Positions 1 through 15,781 of a stretch of 64,000 nt of DNA are shown here, piece after piece. A program made the translations under genes and the position numbers. The notes beneath the pieces are model-generated. The model had not been told where the DNA came from and did no database searches. It worked only from the letters and a program-made list of their open reading frames with translations. This stretch comes from Sciurus carolinensis (lineage: Eukaryota > Chordata > Mammalia > Rodentia > Sciuridae): contig NW_025920107.1 in the NCBI RefSeq assembly GCF_902686445.1, positions 1,364,001-1,428,000 of the forward strand, given 5' to 3'. How positions within the stretch are numbered: the stretch's first letter is position 1; every line of letters begins with the position of its first letter.

Positions 1-119
1 CTCTATGTATGAAAAGAATAATTTTAAGTCCTTTTTCTTAACACACGCACTCCCTGAGTCTTGAGGGCCTCCTTGAGACCTGTCAGAAACAAATCGTGTG
101 ATGAAACTGCTTGTCCCAT
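1..119 (-). pseudogene. gag: Retroviral gag, 5' end only (ERVK/betaretrovirus-like), frame broken
   Basis: The reverse strand has an ATG at 117-119 followed by Gly-Gln, the N-myristoylation start typical of betaretroviral matrix proteins. It lies about 140 bases downstream of a primer binding site and LTR in the same orientation, with a GGTGAGTGG splice-donor-like site just before the ATG. About 31 codons read in a matrix-like way (the motif GLKEALKTQG is visible). A one-base shift in an A-rich run then brings a TAA stop, after which matrix-like coding continues in another frame to the window edge. In the intact family, Gag matrix directs assembly at the membrane. Here the gene is broken and cut by the window. 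The orientation and class are well supported; the exact family is not assigned. Confidence 0.75.
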
Positions 120-260
120 GGTGTGCCACTCACCTTGCGCCGGCCTCACTCTCCTCCTGGATCTGACTCCTGGCCACGTTAATCGAGGTGATCACGGAAT
201 CCACTTGGCCAAGTTTTCCCCAGAGGGCAGCGTTCACTTCTCCGGCAAAGGCTCCAGTCA

Positions 261-276
261 ACCACGTTGGGCGCCA
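261..276 (-). promoter_or_regulatory. Primer binding site for tRNA-Lys (ERVK type)
   Basis: The reverse strand reads TGGCGCCCAACGTGGT two bases after the LTR end. This matches the 3' end complement of tRNA-Lys(1,2), the primer used by Mason-Pfizer-like and HERV-K-like viruses. It fixes the element as minus strand and 279-764 as its 5' LTR. Confidence 0.85.
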
Positions 277-278
277 AC

Positions 279-764
279 TGTCCCGACCTGTGGGATATCA
301 ACGGAGGACGGCGAAACTAAGAGAGAAGGAATGAAGGGACAAGGAGTGACAGCAAGACAGGAATTATGATCAAGCTGCAATTTTTTATTGTTCTCATGGG
401 TATTTATGCTGAGGGAATGAGGGGTATGACGAGACGCAGTATGGTTGGCTGTGTTCTTCTATTGGGCTCCTGATAAGGTGCAAGTTAGTGCTGGTGGGAA
501 GGTGAAATCCCGGAAGAGAAGCAGGGATGGCGCCATATCGTCAGAACTATCAGCCAGGAGTGGGGAGGGGCTCGCTCTGTGAATCTGTCAGCCATCAGCT
601 GCAGGGTGTTTGCGTCAGCTGCAGGGTGTTTGTGTCAGCTGCAGGGTGTTTGCGTCAGCTGCAGGGTGTTTGCGCAGGGGAGGCAACCGCAAAATGTTCC
701 CTGGGCTGCTGCTTATCGTAAAGGTCAGGACGTTCTCAGAATGAGAACTTCTTGGTCCCTGACA
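279..764 (-). mobile_element. 5' LTR of an ERVK-like provirus, 486 bp
   Basis: The LTR is bounded by TG and CA: in sense orientation it begins TGTCAGGGACC and ends GGTCGGGACA, then the primer binding site. A polyadenylation signal AATAAA lies on the reverse strand at 384-389, which places R/U5 on the left. The U3 part holds four 20-bp direct repeats (595-674). The provirus body continues to the left beyond the window, so only this LTR and the gag start are seen. The right edge at 764 is inferred from the terminal motif; no target duplication can be checked. Confidence 0.75.
595..674. repeat. Four tandem 20-bp repeats in LTR U3
   Basis: The unit TCAGCTGCAGGGTGTTTGCG occurs four times head to tail with one base difference (TGTG for TGCG at the end of the second copy). 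Each copy contains the palindromic E-box core CAGCTG. Repeats in U3 often act as enhancers in retroviral LTRs; that role is inferred. Confidence 0.9.
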
Positions 765-2029
765 GTTTCTCTTTCCATTCTCTTAAAGTGAAAATTAGCT
801 GTACCTGGCCAGAAGGCTGGGACTAGAGTGGAAGGAGAGGGGGAAAGAGAGCAGGCAATTGCAGGGACAAAGCTTTTCAATTACCTACAGATGGGACAGG
901 AACCACCTCCAATTAATAAAAAGACATATTTTTATACCCCTGAGTATAAAAATGTGCAGAAGCTTACCAAGTATTCTGTTTCAATTTGACCCTTGCTTTC
1001 CATTATTCAGAGAGTAACCAGGTCTTTTTAAACCAAATTAGATCATAGTATTGCACCTGGAAAATTCCAAACATGTTTCCCACAAAAAAGTTCCAGGTGA
1101 GTCTGCCTCTGCTCATCTCACATGTACCACCCTCCTATTAGCAGTGCAGCCACTGTGGCTTTCTTTGAGGCCTCAGAACTCACCAGATTTCTGCTGACCT
1201 TAGCTCCAAATGCATTGCCCAATATTTAGCCCCATCTCTTTTTATCACTAGATCCTCTTTTGAATTTTGGTTTAAATGTTTTATCCTTGGACAGGGCTTC
1301 TCTGATCCTGTCCTGAGAATAGAAACCAGTAGAATGTGGCAAAAAGGAGGCATCTGACAAATGCCTATTGAAGGAAAGAGTGTTCTTTCATTACTCCAAA
1401 GAACTAAGGCCAGAAAATCACCAATAAAATCACTTGGTGAAGTATAATTGTGCTCAGCAAAAAAAGAGGAAAGAAAAAGAGAGCTGACTTAAGATCATGA
1501 ATGTTGTCAAAAATGCCATGTACTGTATATTACTTCTGTATTAACTATTAATGGACAAATAATTAGACAAAGCTTCATGATTTCTGGAGCTAGAGAAGAG
1601 TTAAAAATGGGAATGACCACAAATGTGTACATGGTTTTCTTTCAGAGTAAAGAAAAATTTCTGATTGACAGTGGTGTAGGTGCCAAACTGTGGATGTGTT
1701 AATGCCCTAGAACTGGAACTGGACATTTCACAAGTGAATTTCATGGTGGGTAGACAACACCTCAATAATTTTTTTTAATACAAGAGTACATGAGATGAAC
1801 TGCTGTGAGGCAGCTATATAGCCCACTTCACTAGACCACAAGCCCTAAAGAGTGATGCTTTTTATTGATCTTTAGAATTTAGTACAGAGGCGAGACTTAC
1901 AGACTGAATAAAGACTACTGGATACTAGGGAGCATCTTTGAAGCAAATAATCCAGTCATTAGATCTAGCTAGGCTTTGGTCACTCTGTTTACAGCAAAGC
2001 ATGAGCCTTCATGAGAAATGATTTCACAG
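765..2029. other. No gene recognised
   Basis: The sequence is AT-rich and non-repetitive by eye, with no long frame, no SINE and no clear LTR. It is the flank between the provirus and the zinc-finger exon remnant. Confidence 0.5.
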
Positions 2030-2444
<415 letters not shown>

Positions 2445-3770
2445 CTGAAATGAATGAAAAAAAAAATAATACTTGGTAGGCTTGGATAAATATATTTTCC
2501 ATGCATAGCATAGGAAATTATATCAATGTTAACAATCTTAGGACCTCATCCATGTAGTAGATTAATAAATCCAAGGCCATCATTATTATAGAATCTTATC
2601 TTATGTAAAATATACACACAATTATGTTGTAAAAATTACCCAAATTATTGTAGAGAGCACAGTATCCAAGATAAGTACATTACTAGGGAGAGCAATATAG
2701 TAGAGGAAAAGATATATCTTACTTTTATTAACCACACGCTTCCCTGCTCCCTAATGCAGCATTGTACAATTAGGAAAAACATTCTACAGACACCTTTACT
2801 CTCAGTAGAATAAAGGAAATATTAAACATACATAAATATTTCTGGCTTTTGAAGATTGTGTGAAAACTGGTTTCTGTCTACCAAGACACAAAGATATGGA
2901 ACTAACAGGTAGGTTTTGAATGCTAATACAACAGATATTCAAGAAGTTTAGAAAAGGTAGGAATCTAAGAACAAATATGAACAAAATTTTAGTGAGAAAA
3001 TATACACATATATATAGAATGCATCCAAACAAGTTTGAGAGGCAATAAAATCCTTGCAGAGCCTATGTCAATATTACATGGATTAAGTCAACACATGGAA
3101 ATCAAGACTAATAAATTGCTTTTAAAAGGTTTGTGTTATTTGCTTATTTGTTTCATTGACAAATTCAACTTTGTGTATTACTAATTATATCATTGTATTT
3201 TAATGTATTTATACATGGTGAAAAGACAAATGTAATGTTAATATCATGAGCATTATTTTGTATAATTATCAGTTTTGTGTTTACAAATGTTGCCCTTATT
3301 CTATTAGTATTTATCAAGAACATACATAGCAGTCACCATGTGGAACAACAAAACTCTTGACCACATTTGCCCATTGAAATAAAAATTTGTTCTCTGAATA
3401 ACAATAATGCCAACACTCCACAAAACACAATACGTGGTGGCCACAGCTCTGAATTTCAAACTTTCACATGTGAATCAGATGCTCTTGCAACTGACTGCTG
3501 AATTTCACCTAGTGCAAAGTTCTGCATATTAATCCCATATCATGCTAAATGGCAGTATATTTTATTTTATACCTAAATAGTAATAGTTTATAAATACCAT
3601 GTTTTTATTCATTCAATCATTAATGGGCACATTGGTTTTCTATAACTTGGATATTGAGAACCATGCTTGCCCTGAACACAGTACTGAGGTTATATCTTCA
3701 ACATGGTGATTTAATCTGCTAGGCATATATATTTCATACTGGCATTTCTGGATCATGATGAGGTCATTCT
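2445..3770. other. Intron-like AT-rich sequence
   Basis: This lies between the two KRAB zinc-finger exon remnants. I see no exon, KRAB-B box or recognisable repeat in it. Confidence 0.4.
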
Positions 3771-3945
3771 ACTTTTTTTTTTTAATATGTGGTGCTTGGG
3801 ATTAAACCCAAGGGTGCTATACCACTGAACTACAACACAAGCCATTTTAAAATTGTTTGAGACATTGTTTCTAGGTTTCTGTGACTTGCCTCAAACTTGG
3901 AATTCTTTTGCATGCCTCCCAATTACCTGAGATTTCAAGCATGTT
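3771..3945 (-). mobile_element. B1-dID type SINE, minus strand
   Basis: A T-rich run precedes reverse-complement ID sequence (GGTGCTTGGGATTAAACCC, the complement of an ID-type B box). B1-like sequence follows with TTTGAGACATTGTTTC and CTCCCAATTACCTGAGAT. The order fits a composite B1-ID element lying in reverse. Confidence 0.75.
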
Positions 3946-4264
3946 GCTTTAAACTATACTTGATTACTTTCTTATTTATTTAAAATCTTCTGTACTGTTT
4001 TCTCAAATGATTCTATAATCTACTGTTGACTTTTTATGGACAAATCAATTAAAAATAGTACAGAACATAAAGATAAATAAAATCAGGCCTTAATTAAAGT
4101 AACAAACAAAAATATTAGTAATCAAACATTAGATAAGTGAGAGTTATGAATTATCCAAAGAATGCTAAATAACCATTCCAAGGAAATTGTTGAGCTAAAT
4201 TCAGAGAAAACTTGTTAATGTAAATAAGCAGAAATTCTGTATGTGAAGACGTCCTTACAAAGAA

Positions 4265-4420
4265 TTTTCTGAGAGAGGCAGAAATGGTGTGCAAATCTAT
4301 AATCCTAGCAACATGGGGGATATTATGTAAGGAGGACCATCAGTTCAAAGCCAGTCTTAGCAACTTAGTGAGATCCTTTGAAAAATTAAAAACCTATAGA
4401 ACATATAAAGGGAAGTGGGA
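4265..4420 (+). mobile_element. B1-like SINE, plus strand, decayed
   Basis: B1 landmarks are readable: ATAATCCTAGCAACATGGGG, CAGTTCAAAGCCAGTCTTAG and CAACTTAGTGAGATCC, followed by an A-rich tail. The ID tail is not clear. Confidence 0.65.
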
Positions 4421-7400
4421 ATAAAAATATATGAAGGGAAGTGTGAGAGAAATCAAAGCATGCTCTATGAATGGCAATGGATCAAACATTATGCCATTAA
4501 GCAAATTATGAGAAAAAATTATAGAAAACAACTGACAAAGTAGGAGCAGTGAGTTCTTTACTTTTAAATTTGTATTTCATTATTAATAAATTAGTATAAA
4601 ACAAATCAAAACAACAACTTGACTAACACAATTAAATATAAAAGAAGAAGCTGCCAGTGAATTCTGGCAGAGAGAGAGGCAAGAAATGGAGCATGAATTG
4701 CTCCTAGGAGCCTTCTGTGGTCCTCCAGCTGAAGGCTGCTGGATAAGATGGGATTTTATCCAGGGAAAGGTCAAAATCTCTGCCCTGCAAAGTCCAGAAC
4801 TCCCACTGTGACTGCCACTTGTCCTAGTCTCTGAATGTTTGGGAGCTCTGCCTGCATGGCCTGATAGTGGCATTGATCTTTCTGATCTCAGACCCAGAAA
4901 TCCTTTGCTATCAATCTCCTGGCCCAATCCTGTTCACCCTATCCAAAACTTGCACTGAGACAATGGCCCCATTGTGTGGTGGGGGCATGGTATTTCAATA
5001 ATAATGGTGGCCAACCAAAAGTGCCATGTCCAGCAGGGGGTCCAGTGGATCACAGGAAGTTTGGCCAATCAGCACAGACTAGGGCTCTCGGTGTTCACTC
5101 TGTGCGTGCTCCAATTGATGGCACCTTGTCCTGAGATGATAATCAAATGTCTCATCCATCCCAGGAGGTGAGAGAAGCTGTGCAGGTGACGGTGGTGCCA
5201 GGAGCCAGCCCCAGCAACTCACAGGTTCCCTGAAGGATGGGTGGAGTCAGCGCAGAGGAATGTCACCAATCCCTGGAGCAACTTGAAGCAAGTGCTGCTC
5301 AGATTTATTTTAGCTCTTCTTTTATAGTATTAAGTAGAGCAGGATTAAACAAGGTACAAGTTATAGAGAAGTTACCTCAAGATTTGTCATTGACCACACT
5401 TTCCAGCAGGTGTCTAAAACACAGTGGGTACATTAAGGTCAACTTTCTATATTTACTTAAACTTACTCACATAAGCCTGTGACAGTGAAAGATATTTTCC
5501 TGTTTTCCTCCTACTGGCCTTTATTTACCCTTTGGTGTCAGATCTATTGTTAGTATAAAGACTCTTTTATTTTAAGTTAAATTTCCCAAATTGCTAAGTA
5601 AAGCATGCACTTAATCTTTAACACATATTATGTTTGATTTAACCTTAAAGGTCTACTCTAGTACCTAAACAAGCTCAGCTAAGACTAAGTTGGGTTATTT
5701 TATTGCCAAACAATCAGTGTGAGTACCTAATTTATCCTATAATTCTTTATGTCATTGATTTATCCTCAACCTATTGTAATACTTATGTGAAACCTAAGCC
5801 AGCATAAACTACTCATAACCAGTTAACATGCAATGAGGGAATCTGATCTTAAGATATTTTTTCTAGATGTTTGTGTATGCTGTTTCTTTGTTCTTTAGTT
5901 CTACATTTCCAGGGTGGCCCTTGGCATCCAAACCTTTGAAGGAAGTTCAAACATTGGACATTTGTCCATTTACCATTAATATTAATTACTCACCATTTTC
6001 ATTGTACACTCCTGTATAGGGAAGAGGTGATCTGTGGGAAGTGGGTCCTTACACTTGTTTACTTGTTTCCCGTAGATGGACCAGAAATGCCCCCAATCTT
6101 GTAAACTAAGTAGGGCAGTCCTTGAACTGTGGGACAAGTCTCCTGTTTTGTTTGTCAGGCTATTTTGCTGTAAAGCACTAATTGGAGCAGGTGAGGTTAG
6201 CATAGGAGCAAGCAGTTCCTCTAACTGTAGTTTTCTGAAGAACTGCTCCAACTCTGAACTTTCAAACTTATGTGTGATATTGGTACAACTTTTAAAGCAT
6301 TCTCATCCTCCCCAAGCTTCGCAGACTCATTAAGGTTAAAATTCTTATCACAAAATCCAGGAAATGTGATTTGCAGTTGCATAGTTATAAGTATGATAAT
6401 TACAAAAAAACACCCAATTTCTAGGAGAGATAACAGTGGCAATTTCCTGGAATGGTGGCCTTGCCAAGTCCTTCCCATGTTCAGACCTTGTCAAGCAGCA
6501 TGGAGGAAACAGTCCCTGCCAAGGTGGAACAGTGAGCATCTTTGGACAATTGGTGTTGTTCTACCAAATAGAGAAACTGTAGGGTAACAAACTATTTGAC
6601 CAATTGAAAATGCCCAACACCCTTCTGGAAGATTACTGGGTATTTGTAGAAGGCCTGTGTATATATAATATGAAAAAGCTGCTCCCAACTTGCCCCCAAC
6701 CCTGTAAAACTTTTGCTACATCTGCAAAAGTCATTGTTGATATATGTTACAGTTAGAAAATAATGTTATATAAATACCCATTTGTTTTAAAAAGTCAGAA
6801 ATGTCTTCTGGAAGTGACTGAAATGAAATAGCTAGACCACCTCTTGGAGTGACATTGTCCAAGTTAATTCAGGGGGTTAGAGGACATGAGAAAGACTAAG
6901 TATGAGAAGGGAGGATCCAGGGTCATATTGTTTAAGTGTAAAAGACATCTTTTATATTATGACAAATGCTTGGTTGTGAATTTTACTACTCATTCCTGTA
7001 TATATTTGACAATGCTAAGTAGTTTCTTTAGAAATGTCAACTTTTTAGATATGCTAATGTTAAAAGTAGAAATGGTAAATATAACACATTTTGTAAATTA
7101 CCTTTTTAAAAATATTCTATGAAACGTTTTGTAGAGGACAATAGCCAAAATTCCTGTTGAATAATAAGTATTGTATGCTGGTTTTCTGGAGCACTATGTC
7201 AGTGTGCTTATAATGAGGCAAAAGTAACCATTGTTCCTATGTCTATGGGTTTTGTTTTACTTTGCACTGCATATAGTGTATATAAAGGACAAATGAGTGC
7301 TAATCTACATCTAGTTTTTCTAGATGTTAAATAGTTTGCCAGTGTATGATAAAAGTAGAATTAGTAAACAAATTCTGTATGTTTCGTTAGAATTTCTGTA

Positions 7401-7574
7401 AAAGATTTTCTTCTTAAAATTAGAGCATTATAGCACACTTGGTTGGTGAAGAACCAGAATGCTCATGTTTGAAGACATTTTTAAATTAGAACCTGGTGAA
7501 ATGTGTGCAGTTTCTTCAAGACTAAATGCACATAGAGGAAACATAGGGCATTCATATGTTCCAAAATTACTAGT
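4421..7574. other. No gene; LTR-like fragment near 5190-5310
   Basis: Short frames on both strands here match nothing I know. Around 5196-5310 the reverse strand has a polyadenylation-type AATAAA followed by about 100 bases rich in G and C that end in CTCCTGGCA, which resembles the R/U5 end of an LTR. No paired terminus or target duplication was found, so this is only a suggestion. The rest is AT-rich and unclassified. Confidence 0.3.
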
Positions 7575-7705
7575 GTAATTCTGAGGCAGGAAGACTATAT
7601 TTTCAAGGTCATCCTAAATAACTTTATGACAACCTCTCTGCAGGTATAAATAGAAAGGGGTTGGGAATGTAGCTCAATGATAAGAGTACCCTTAGATTCT
7701 ATCAC
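7575..7705 (+). mobile_element. B1-dID SINE, plus strand, partial
   Basis: CTGAGGCAGGAAGACTATAT matches the middle of a B1, and GGGGTTGGGAATGTAGCTCA followed by ATGATAAGAGTACCCTTAG matches an ID head. The 5' part of the B1 is missing. Confidence 0.7.
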
Positions 7706-9594
<1,889 letters not shown>

Positions 9595-10467
9595 AACAGT
9601 TGTCATTTTTATTTAATTTTATTGGTTCTTTTTAACTATACATTTTTATGAACTTATACAAACTTTGGATATACTAATTCTAATTAGGAGGACAATTGTC
9701 TTGTTGGTGGGCATTTTGGTGGAACTCATGTATTTTACATGTATACATGGGAAAATTATGTTAGACTTATTCTGCTGCTTCCTATTCCATTTCCCTCCCT
9801 TCCTTTTTTTCAACATTGTCTAATCTTATGAACTTTTCTTACCCTCCTCCATGTTATGTGGTTTAGATTTCACATATCAGCAAAAAATTCAACCTTTGGA
9901 TTCAGGAATTGGTTTAATTCACTTAGCATATTATTCTTCAAATCCATCCATTTACTGCAATTGTCATGGAGTCATTCTTTTTTATAGTTGAATAACAATG
10001 CACTGTGTATATATGTCCCAATTTCTTTATCCACACATTTATTGAAGAGCACCTAGGTTGGTTTCATAAGTTAGCTATTTTAAATTATGCTGCTATAAAT
10101 ATTAATGTGACTGTGTCACTGTAGTATGCTGATTTTATTGTCCTTTGTGTAAATATTGAAGGGTGGCTTTACTGGATTAAATGGTGGATTTGTCCTTGAA
10201 GAATATCCATATTACTTTCCAGAGGGGTTGCAACAATCTGCAGTCCCACCTGTAAGTGTGAGCTTTCTGTTTTCTCCATATCTGAACATGCATTACTTAT
10301 TGTTGATACTTGTACTGACTGGACTGAGTTGGAATCTCAGGGCAGTTTTAATTTGTATTTCTCTAATATCTAGAAATGTTGAACATTTTTCCAAATATTG
10401 TTTGTCATTTCTATTTACTCTTTGAGAATGGTCTGTTCAGTTCCTTTGCCCCTTTATTGTTTGGTAT

Positions 10468-10503
10468 TGTGTGTGTGTGTGTGTGTGGTGTGTGTGTGTG
10501 TGT
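10468..10503. repeat. (GT)n microsatellite inside LINE-1
   Basis: A TG dinucleotide run with one GG interruption, within the ORF2 part of the LINE-1. Confidence 0.95.
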
Positions 10504-12624
10504 AAGTTTTCTGAATTCTTTGTACATTCCAGAAATTGACAACATATTCAGGCAGCAAAGTTTTGTCCCATTCTGTAGGTTCTGTTTTCATGCATCTTTT
10601 GCTGTGAAGGTATTTAGCTTGATCCCATCTATTTTATTATTAGTATTATTTTTAATTTTAGAGTCTTTTTCAGGAAATCAGTTCCTATACCAATGTGTTA
10701 GAGTTCTGGGCTTAACTGCTCTTCTAGTAGGTGCTGTGTTTCTGGTAAAATTTCTGGTTGTTTGAACTACTTAGTGTTGACTGTTGTGCAGGATGAGAAA
10801 TAAGAATTAACTTTCATTCTATTACATATTGATTTCCAGTTTTCTCAGCACGGTTAGTTGAAAAGGCTATCTTTTCCCAGTGTGCACTTTTAACACCTTG
10901 TCTAATAGGAGGTATTTTATGTAGAGTTTATCTCTCTGTCTTCTATTCTGTTCCATTTGCTTTTGTGTGTATTTGTTGCCAAGATATGTAATTTTTAAAC
11001 TATAGCTCTGTTCACTGGTTTTCATTGTAGAGATACTTCACTTCTTTAATTAGGTTGATTCCTAAGTAGTTTCTTTTGGAGGCTATTGTGAATAGGATAG
11101 TTTTCTTAATTTCTTTTTTAGCTGATTCATTATTGATGTATAGAAATTCAATTGAATTAGGGTATTAGTTTGTATCCCAACTTTTCTGAATATCTTCATG
11201 AGTTCTAGAATAGTACCAGTTGAGTTTTGGGACTTCTACATATAGATTATGTTGTTAGCAAAAAGAAATACTTTGAACTCTTTTTTTCTACTCATCACAT
11301 TAAATTCTATCTTTTGCTTAATTGCTTTAGCCAGGGGGTTTCAGGGAGTATGTTGAATAAATTTGGTAAATGAGGACATCCTTGTCTTCTTCCTGCTTTT
11401 AGTGGGAATGATTTAAGTTTCTCCATTTAAAATGATGTTGGCCTTGGGTTTGTCATATATATGAACAGTCCAACTATCCCTAGTTTTTCCAATGTTCTGA
11501 ATAGTGAGTGGATGCTGTATTTTGTCAAAAGCTTTTTCTGCATCTACTGAGATGATCATATCATTCTTGTCTGTATGTCTACTTATATTATGGTTTATAT
11601 TTATTGATTTCCATATGTTGATCCAACCTTACATCCCTGGGATGACCATGGAGCTCTATAATTTTATTGTGTTTTTATATGCAGTTTGCCAGTATTTTAT
11701 TAAGAATTTTTGCACTTATGATCATCAAGTATATCAGCATGAAGTTTCCATTCTTTGATATGACTTTGTCTGATCTGGTATCAAGCTACTAGTTTCACAG
11801 AATTAGTTTGAAAACATTCTTAGTTTTCTATTTTGTGGAAAAATTTGAGGAGAATTGATGTTAGTTCTTCTTTAAAAGCCTGAACTCGGTTGAGAATCCG
11901 TCCAGTCTAGACTTTTGGTAGGTTTTTCATGGCTTCTTCAATTTCCTTACTAAAAGGAAATTTGTTCTCTTCAAATTTCTATATTCTTCTGATTCAATTG
12001 ACTAGGTCACATGTATCTAGGAATATTCTAACATATTGGAGTATAAGAACACAAAGTACTTTCTTATTCTCTGTATTTTAGTAGGGTTTGTGGTGTTATT
12101 TCATCATGGACTTTTAAAATTTGCATTTTTTTCTCCTTCCTATATTTAGCTGGGCTAAAAGTTTGTCAAATTTATTTAGTGTTTCAAATAACCAACTTTG
12201 TTCATTCATTTTTTAAATATTTATATAATGTCAAAGTCATTGAGTCGAAGTCTGATTTAGTTTCCTGGGTTCTACTGACATTGTTATTGATTTGTTCTTC
12301 TTTGTCTATAGCCTGAGATGTCAAGTTAGTTCACTTATTTGCTGTCTTCTTGTTTATTTAATGAATGAGCTCAGTGATATGAACTTCTTCTTACAGCCTC
12401 CTTTACAGTGGCCCAGAACTTTGATATGTTGTAGCACTCTTCTCATTTACTTCTAAGTAGTTTTACTTTATCTGATTCATACTGCTATTCATTCATCATT
12501 CAATAAAATGATTTAGAATGATTTAGTCTCCAGGTGTTTGAGCATTTTCTACTTTTTCTTTTGTCTTAACATTGATTTCTAATTTAATACATTATATTGA
12601 TAGTATGCAGAGCATTAGCTTTAT

Positions 12625-12664
12625 TTGTGTGTGTATGTGTGTGTGTGTGTGTGTGATGTGTGTT
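12625..12664. repeat. (GT)n microsatellite inside LINE-1
   Basis: An imperfect TG run with TATG and GATG interruptions, within the ORF2 part of the LINE-1. Confidence 0.95.
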
Positions 12665-15375
12665 TGCAATGAGATGTTTTGGCCTAGAAAATGAGATGTT
12701 TTGCAAAATGTTCCAAGTGCTGTTGAGAAAGGTATATTCAGTCATTGATGGATAAAATATTCTATATATGGGTGTTAAGTATAGATTATTTTAATTCGGT
12801 AGCATCTTTATTTAGTTTTTGTTTGAATTATCTATTTATTTTTTTGTTTGAATTATCTATTTTGTTAATGTTACCCAATAATACAGTGTTTTGGCCTATT
12901 TGGTTCTTGATGTTGAGGAGAGTTTGCTTAATGTATACAGTTGCTCCTTTTAGGACATGAATAAAAGTACGTACTGCTATTACGACTTGTATGATTCTCT
13001 TAAGCAGAATAAAATGGCCTTCTTTATAGGTGCCTTCTGATTAACTTTACTTTGAAGTTCAATTTATCTGATATGAGAATAGAAACCCCTGATTGATTAT
13101 GAAGACAACATGAATAATATATGTTCCCCAAACTTTCAACTTAGTCTATGATGTCTTTCTTTATGTGTAATTCTTTTGAAAACAGCATATAATTGGTTCT
13201 TCTTTTTTGTTTCAATCTGCAAGTCTATGTCTTTTGATGATTTTAGACAATCTATGTTCAGTGTTTTTATTGAAAGATGTTATTTATTTCCTGTTCTTTG
13301 GTTATTTCTAGTTTTTAACTTGAACTAATTCTCCTTTGTGTATTCTTCTAGTGTTGTTTCTGCCTTTGCTGGTTTTGTTATTTCTCCATGTATTCTTGAA
13401 ATATTTTATTGACTATATTTTGTAATGTCAGCTTTAAGTTGTGAATTCTTTGAGCCTTTGTTTATCATGGAATGTTTTTATTTCATCTTCAATTCAAAAC
13501 CTTAATTTTGCTTTCTATAGTATACTTGGGCAGCATCCATTTTTCAGAGTTTGATATATATTATTCTAAAACCTTCCACCTTTTAGGGTCTGAGTTAAAA
13601 AATCAGCTGAGATTTGAATCTGCTTTTTCTCAAAAAGCCACCAGTCTTTTTCTGCTTTTAATATTCTTATTTCTGTATATTGGGCATTTTGAAAATGGTG
13701 TCTTTAAATGAGTCTCTGGCAATTTTGTATATCTGGAGTCCTGTATGCTTTCTTATTTAATTTTTCATTTGTTTTTAAGATTTGGAAAATTTTCTGATGT
13801 TATTTCATTGTTAAGATTGTGCATTATTTAGTCTGTATTTCAGAACGTTCATCTTAAAATTTCTGTTCATAGTCCTTTAACATCTTTTATCTGTAGTCAT
13901 CTTTTTATTTTAGGATTATATACTTTGTCTTAAGTCCTGAAAAATCTATCTTCCCTGTGGCCTAGTCTGTTAATGATGATTTCCATTGGATTTTAATTTG
14001 GTTTATTAATACCTTCATTTTGAGAATTTCCAATTGATTCTCTTCAGGATCTGTATCTCCTTATTGAAGTTACATTCACTTCCTGTATTTTTCTCTGCTT
14101 CCATTTATTTTGCCATCTTTTACCTTATAGACCAGTTAACAATGGACTTTCAAAATCTTTGGTATTTCCTCTATTGTTGTGTCAGTGGTGTCTGTTGTGA
14201 GGTAATCTATGTTGTTTGGTATGGTTTGTTCCATTCTTTCTCTATTGTTTGTGTGTCCACCCTTGTATCTGGATGGATCTGAAGAAGTAGAGTTTCTAAC
14301 TTATAAATGTATATGGTGCCTCTATGTTGTAAACATCTCACACTTTGGGGACAGAGACCAATGATACACAAATATTTATGCCAAAAATATATAGCAGTAG
14401 ATAAGATACTTAGTTCCTATTTTGACATCTACATTGTTACTTGGTATAATATGCAGAAATGGAAAGATCACCAATTTACACCAGTGAAAAGTAAGTAATC
14501 ATAAATTATGTCTGGCACAAAGGCAAACAATAGGTGTTGTCTATGACTTCTCCATATTAATTACTGCTCTGCATTGGTGGTTCGGGAAGACATTATACAT
14601 CAAATAGCATAAGAGATGTTCAGGATAGAATTCAGTATGAGGAAAGAAGAGATAGAAAGATAGAAAATGTTTGCAATTTTAAAGGATAAAGGGATAGATG
14701 CAGTGGTAACAGGATGTCTTGTTAATAAGGAGGAGAGAGAAAAATAGAATAAAGAATAAAAAGGAAGAGTGAGGATAGAATTTGGTTGTCACAAAAGAAA
14801 AGGGAGGGGAAGAAATGGAAATAGAGAATTCAGTGGTGGAAAAAAACAATACAAAACAAAATTAAATGATGCTATTCAAAAACCTTGACCCTCAAAAAAC
14901 TGGTCATGAAAAAATAAATATCTTCAACAAAAAGGCTAGAAATTAGGAAAGAGAAACAAATCTTTATATGCACAGTTATTCTTAAACGTCTCAGTACAAA
15001 TTCAAGTAAAATGAAACACCAAATCAAAACAAATAACTAAAAAAATGTGAACAATCTGGATGAAACGTTACAAAATTGTGGAGTTGTTTTGACTATGTTG
15101 GACAAATACTGAGCATATGTGTTTGCTGTCCGTCCCCAACCAATTTTGTTTTTTCTTGAGGTGTGAACTGAATGTGGGCATATGGACCTGTTGAGTCCTT
15201 CCTTTTTAGTGTGTTGCTCACCAATTTGCCAGCTGAGTTCTAAGATTTTTAAACTTCCCTTCTTGTGAGATTTGTAAGGGGTGGAATGGGAGGAGCTGTC
15301 CATCCATTACCGGTGTATGCTTCCAATTGGGTTCTGTGAGAGAAGTTCCCATATGTGGAATTCCTGGTTGCAAGG

Positions 15376-15781
15376 TGTTCCGTCCAGCGGAACTGGCGCA
15401 GAGAACGGAGACACCACCAATCTTTAGTTTACCAGATTATGCATCCTCCCTGTTTTTCTGCCTCCTTTGTTCTGCTACTCTCTCCCTTCTTCTTCCCTCT
15501 CCCTTTCTCCTCCCCCAGGGTCCTAGCTTATCAGCCAATTATAGCAAACTTTCTCTCACACAGGAGAGCATGCAGAGGAATGTCAGCATAGCACTATATG
15601 AATCACAAGCGTCCACACATGGCATGATATTAGATAGCCAATCCTAGAGCCTGGCGTCAACACGTCATAAATCTCCAACGAACTAGTAAGCAAGCAGCCT
15701 TTTTGGGTACTTCCTTATTTTGGTACCCAGTGCCCTTTGGCTCACTGCCAGGCGCCATCTTGTTCAAGATGGCCCTCAACA
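15376..15781 (-). mobile_element. Solo LTR, IAP/ERVK-like, with GCAAGG target duplication
   Basis: The plus strand begins TGTTCCGTCC and ends GGCCCTCAACA, and both sides carry the 6-bp direct repeat GCAAGG (15370-15375 and 15782-15787). In reverse orientation it starts TGTTGAGGGCCATC and soon has AACAAGATGGCGCC, close in style to the U3 start of rodent IAP LTRs. A 6-bp duplication is the ERVK/IAP size. No internal region remains, which is the usual result of recombination between two LTRs. Its orientation is taken from the U3-like start. Confidence 0.85.

Noticed and set aside
4583..4927. 114-codon reverse frame starting MGQE, which recalls a retroviral gag start
   Set aside because: After the first residues nothing resembles matrix, and no primer site or LTR lies at the proper distance.
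10156..14282. Several plus-strand hydrophobic frames of 70-130 codons
   Set aside because: They lie antisense to the LINE-1 ORF2/ORF1 region, whose T-rich complement gives Phe/Leu/Ile-rich shadows.
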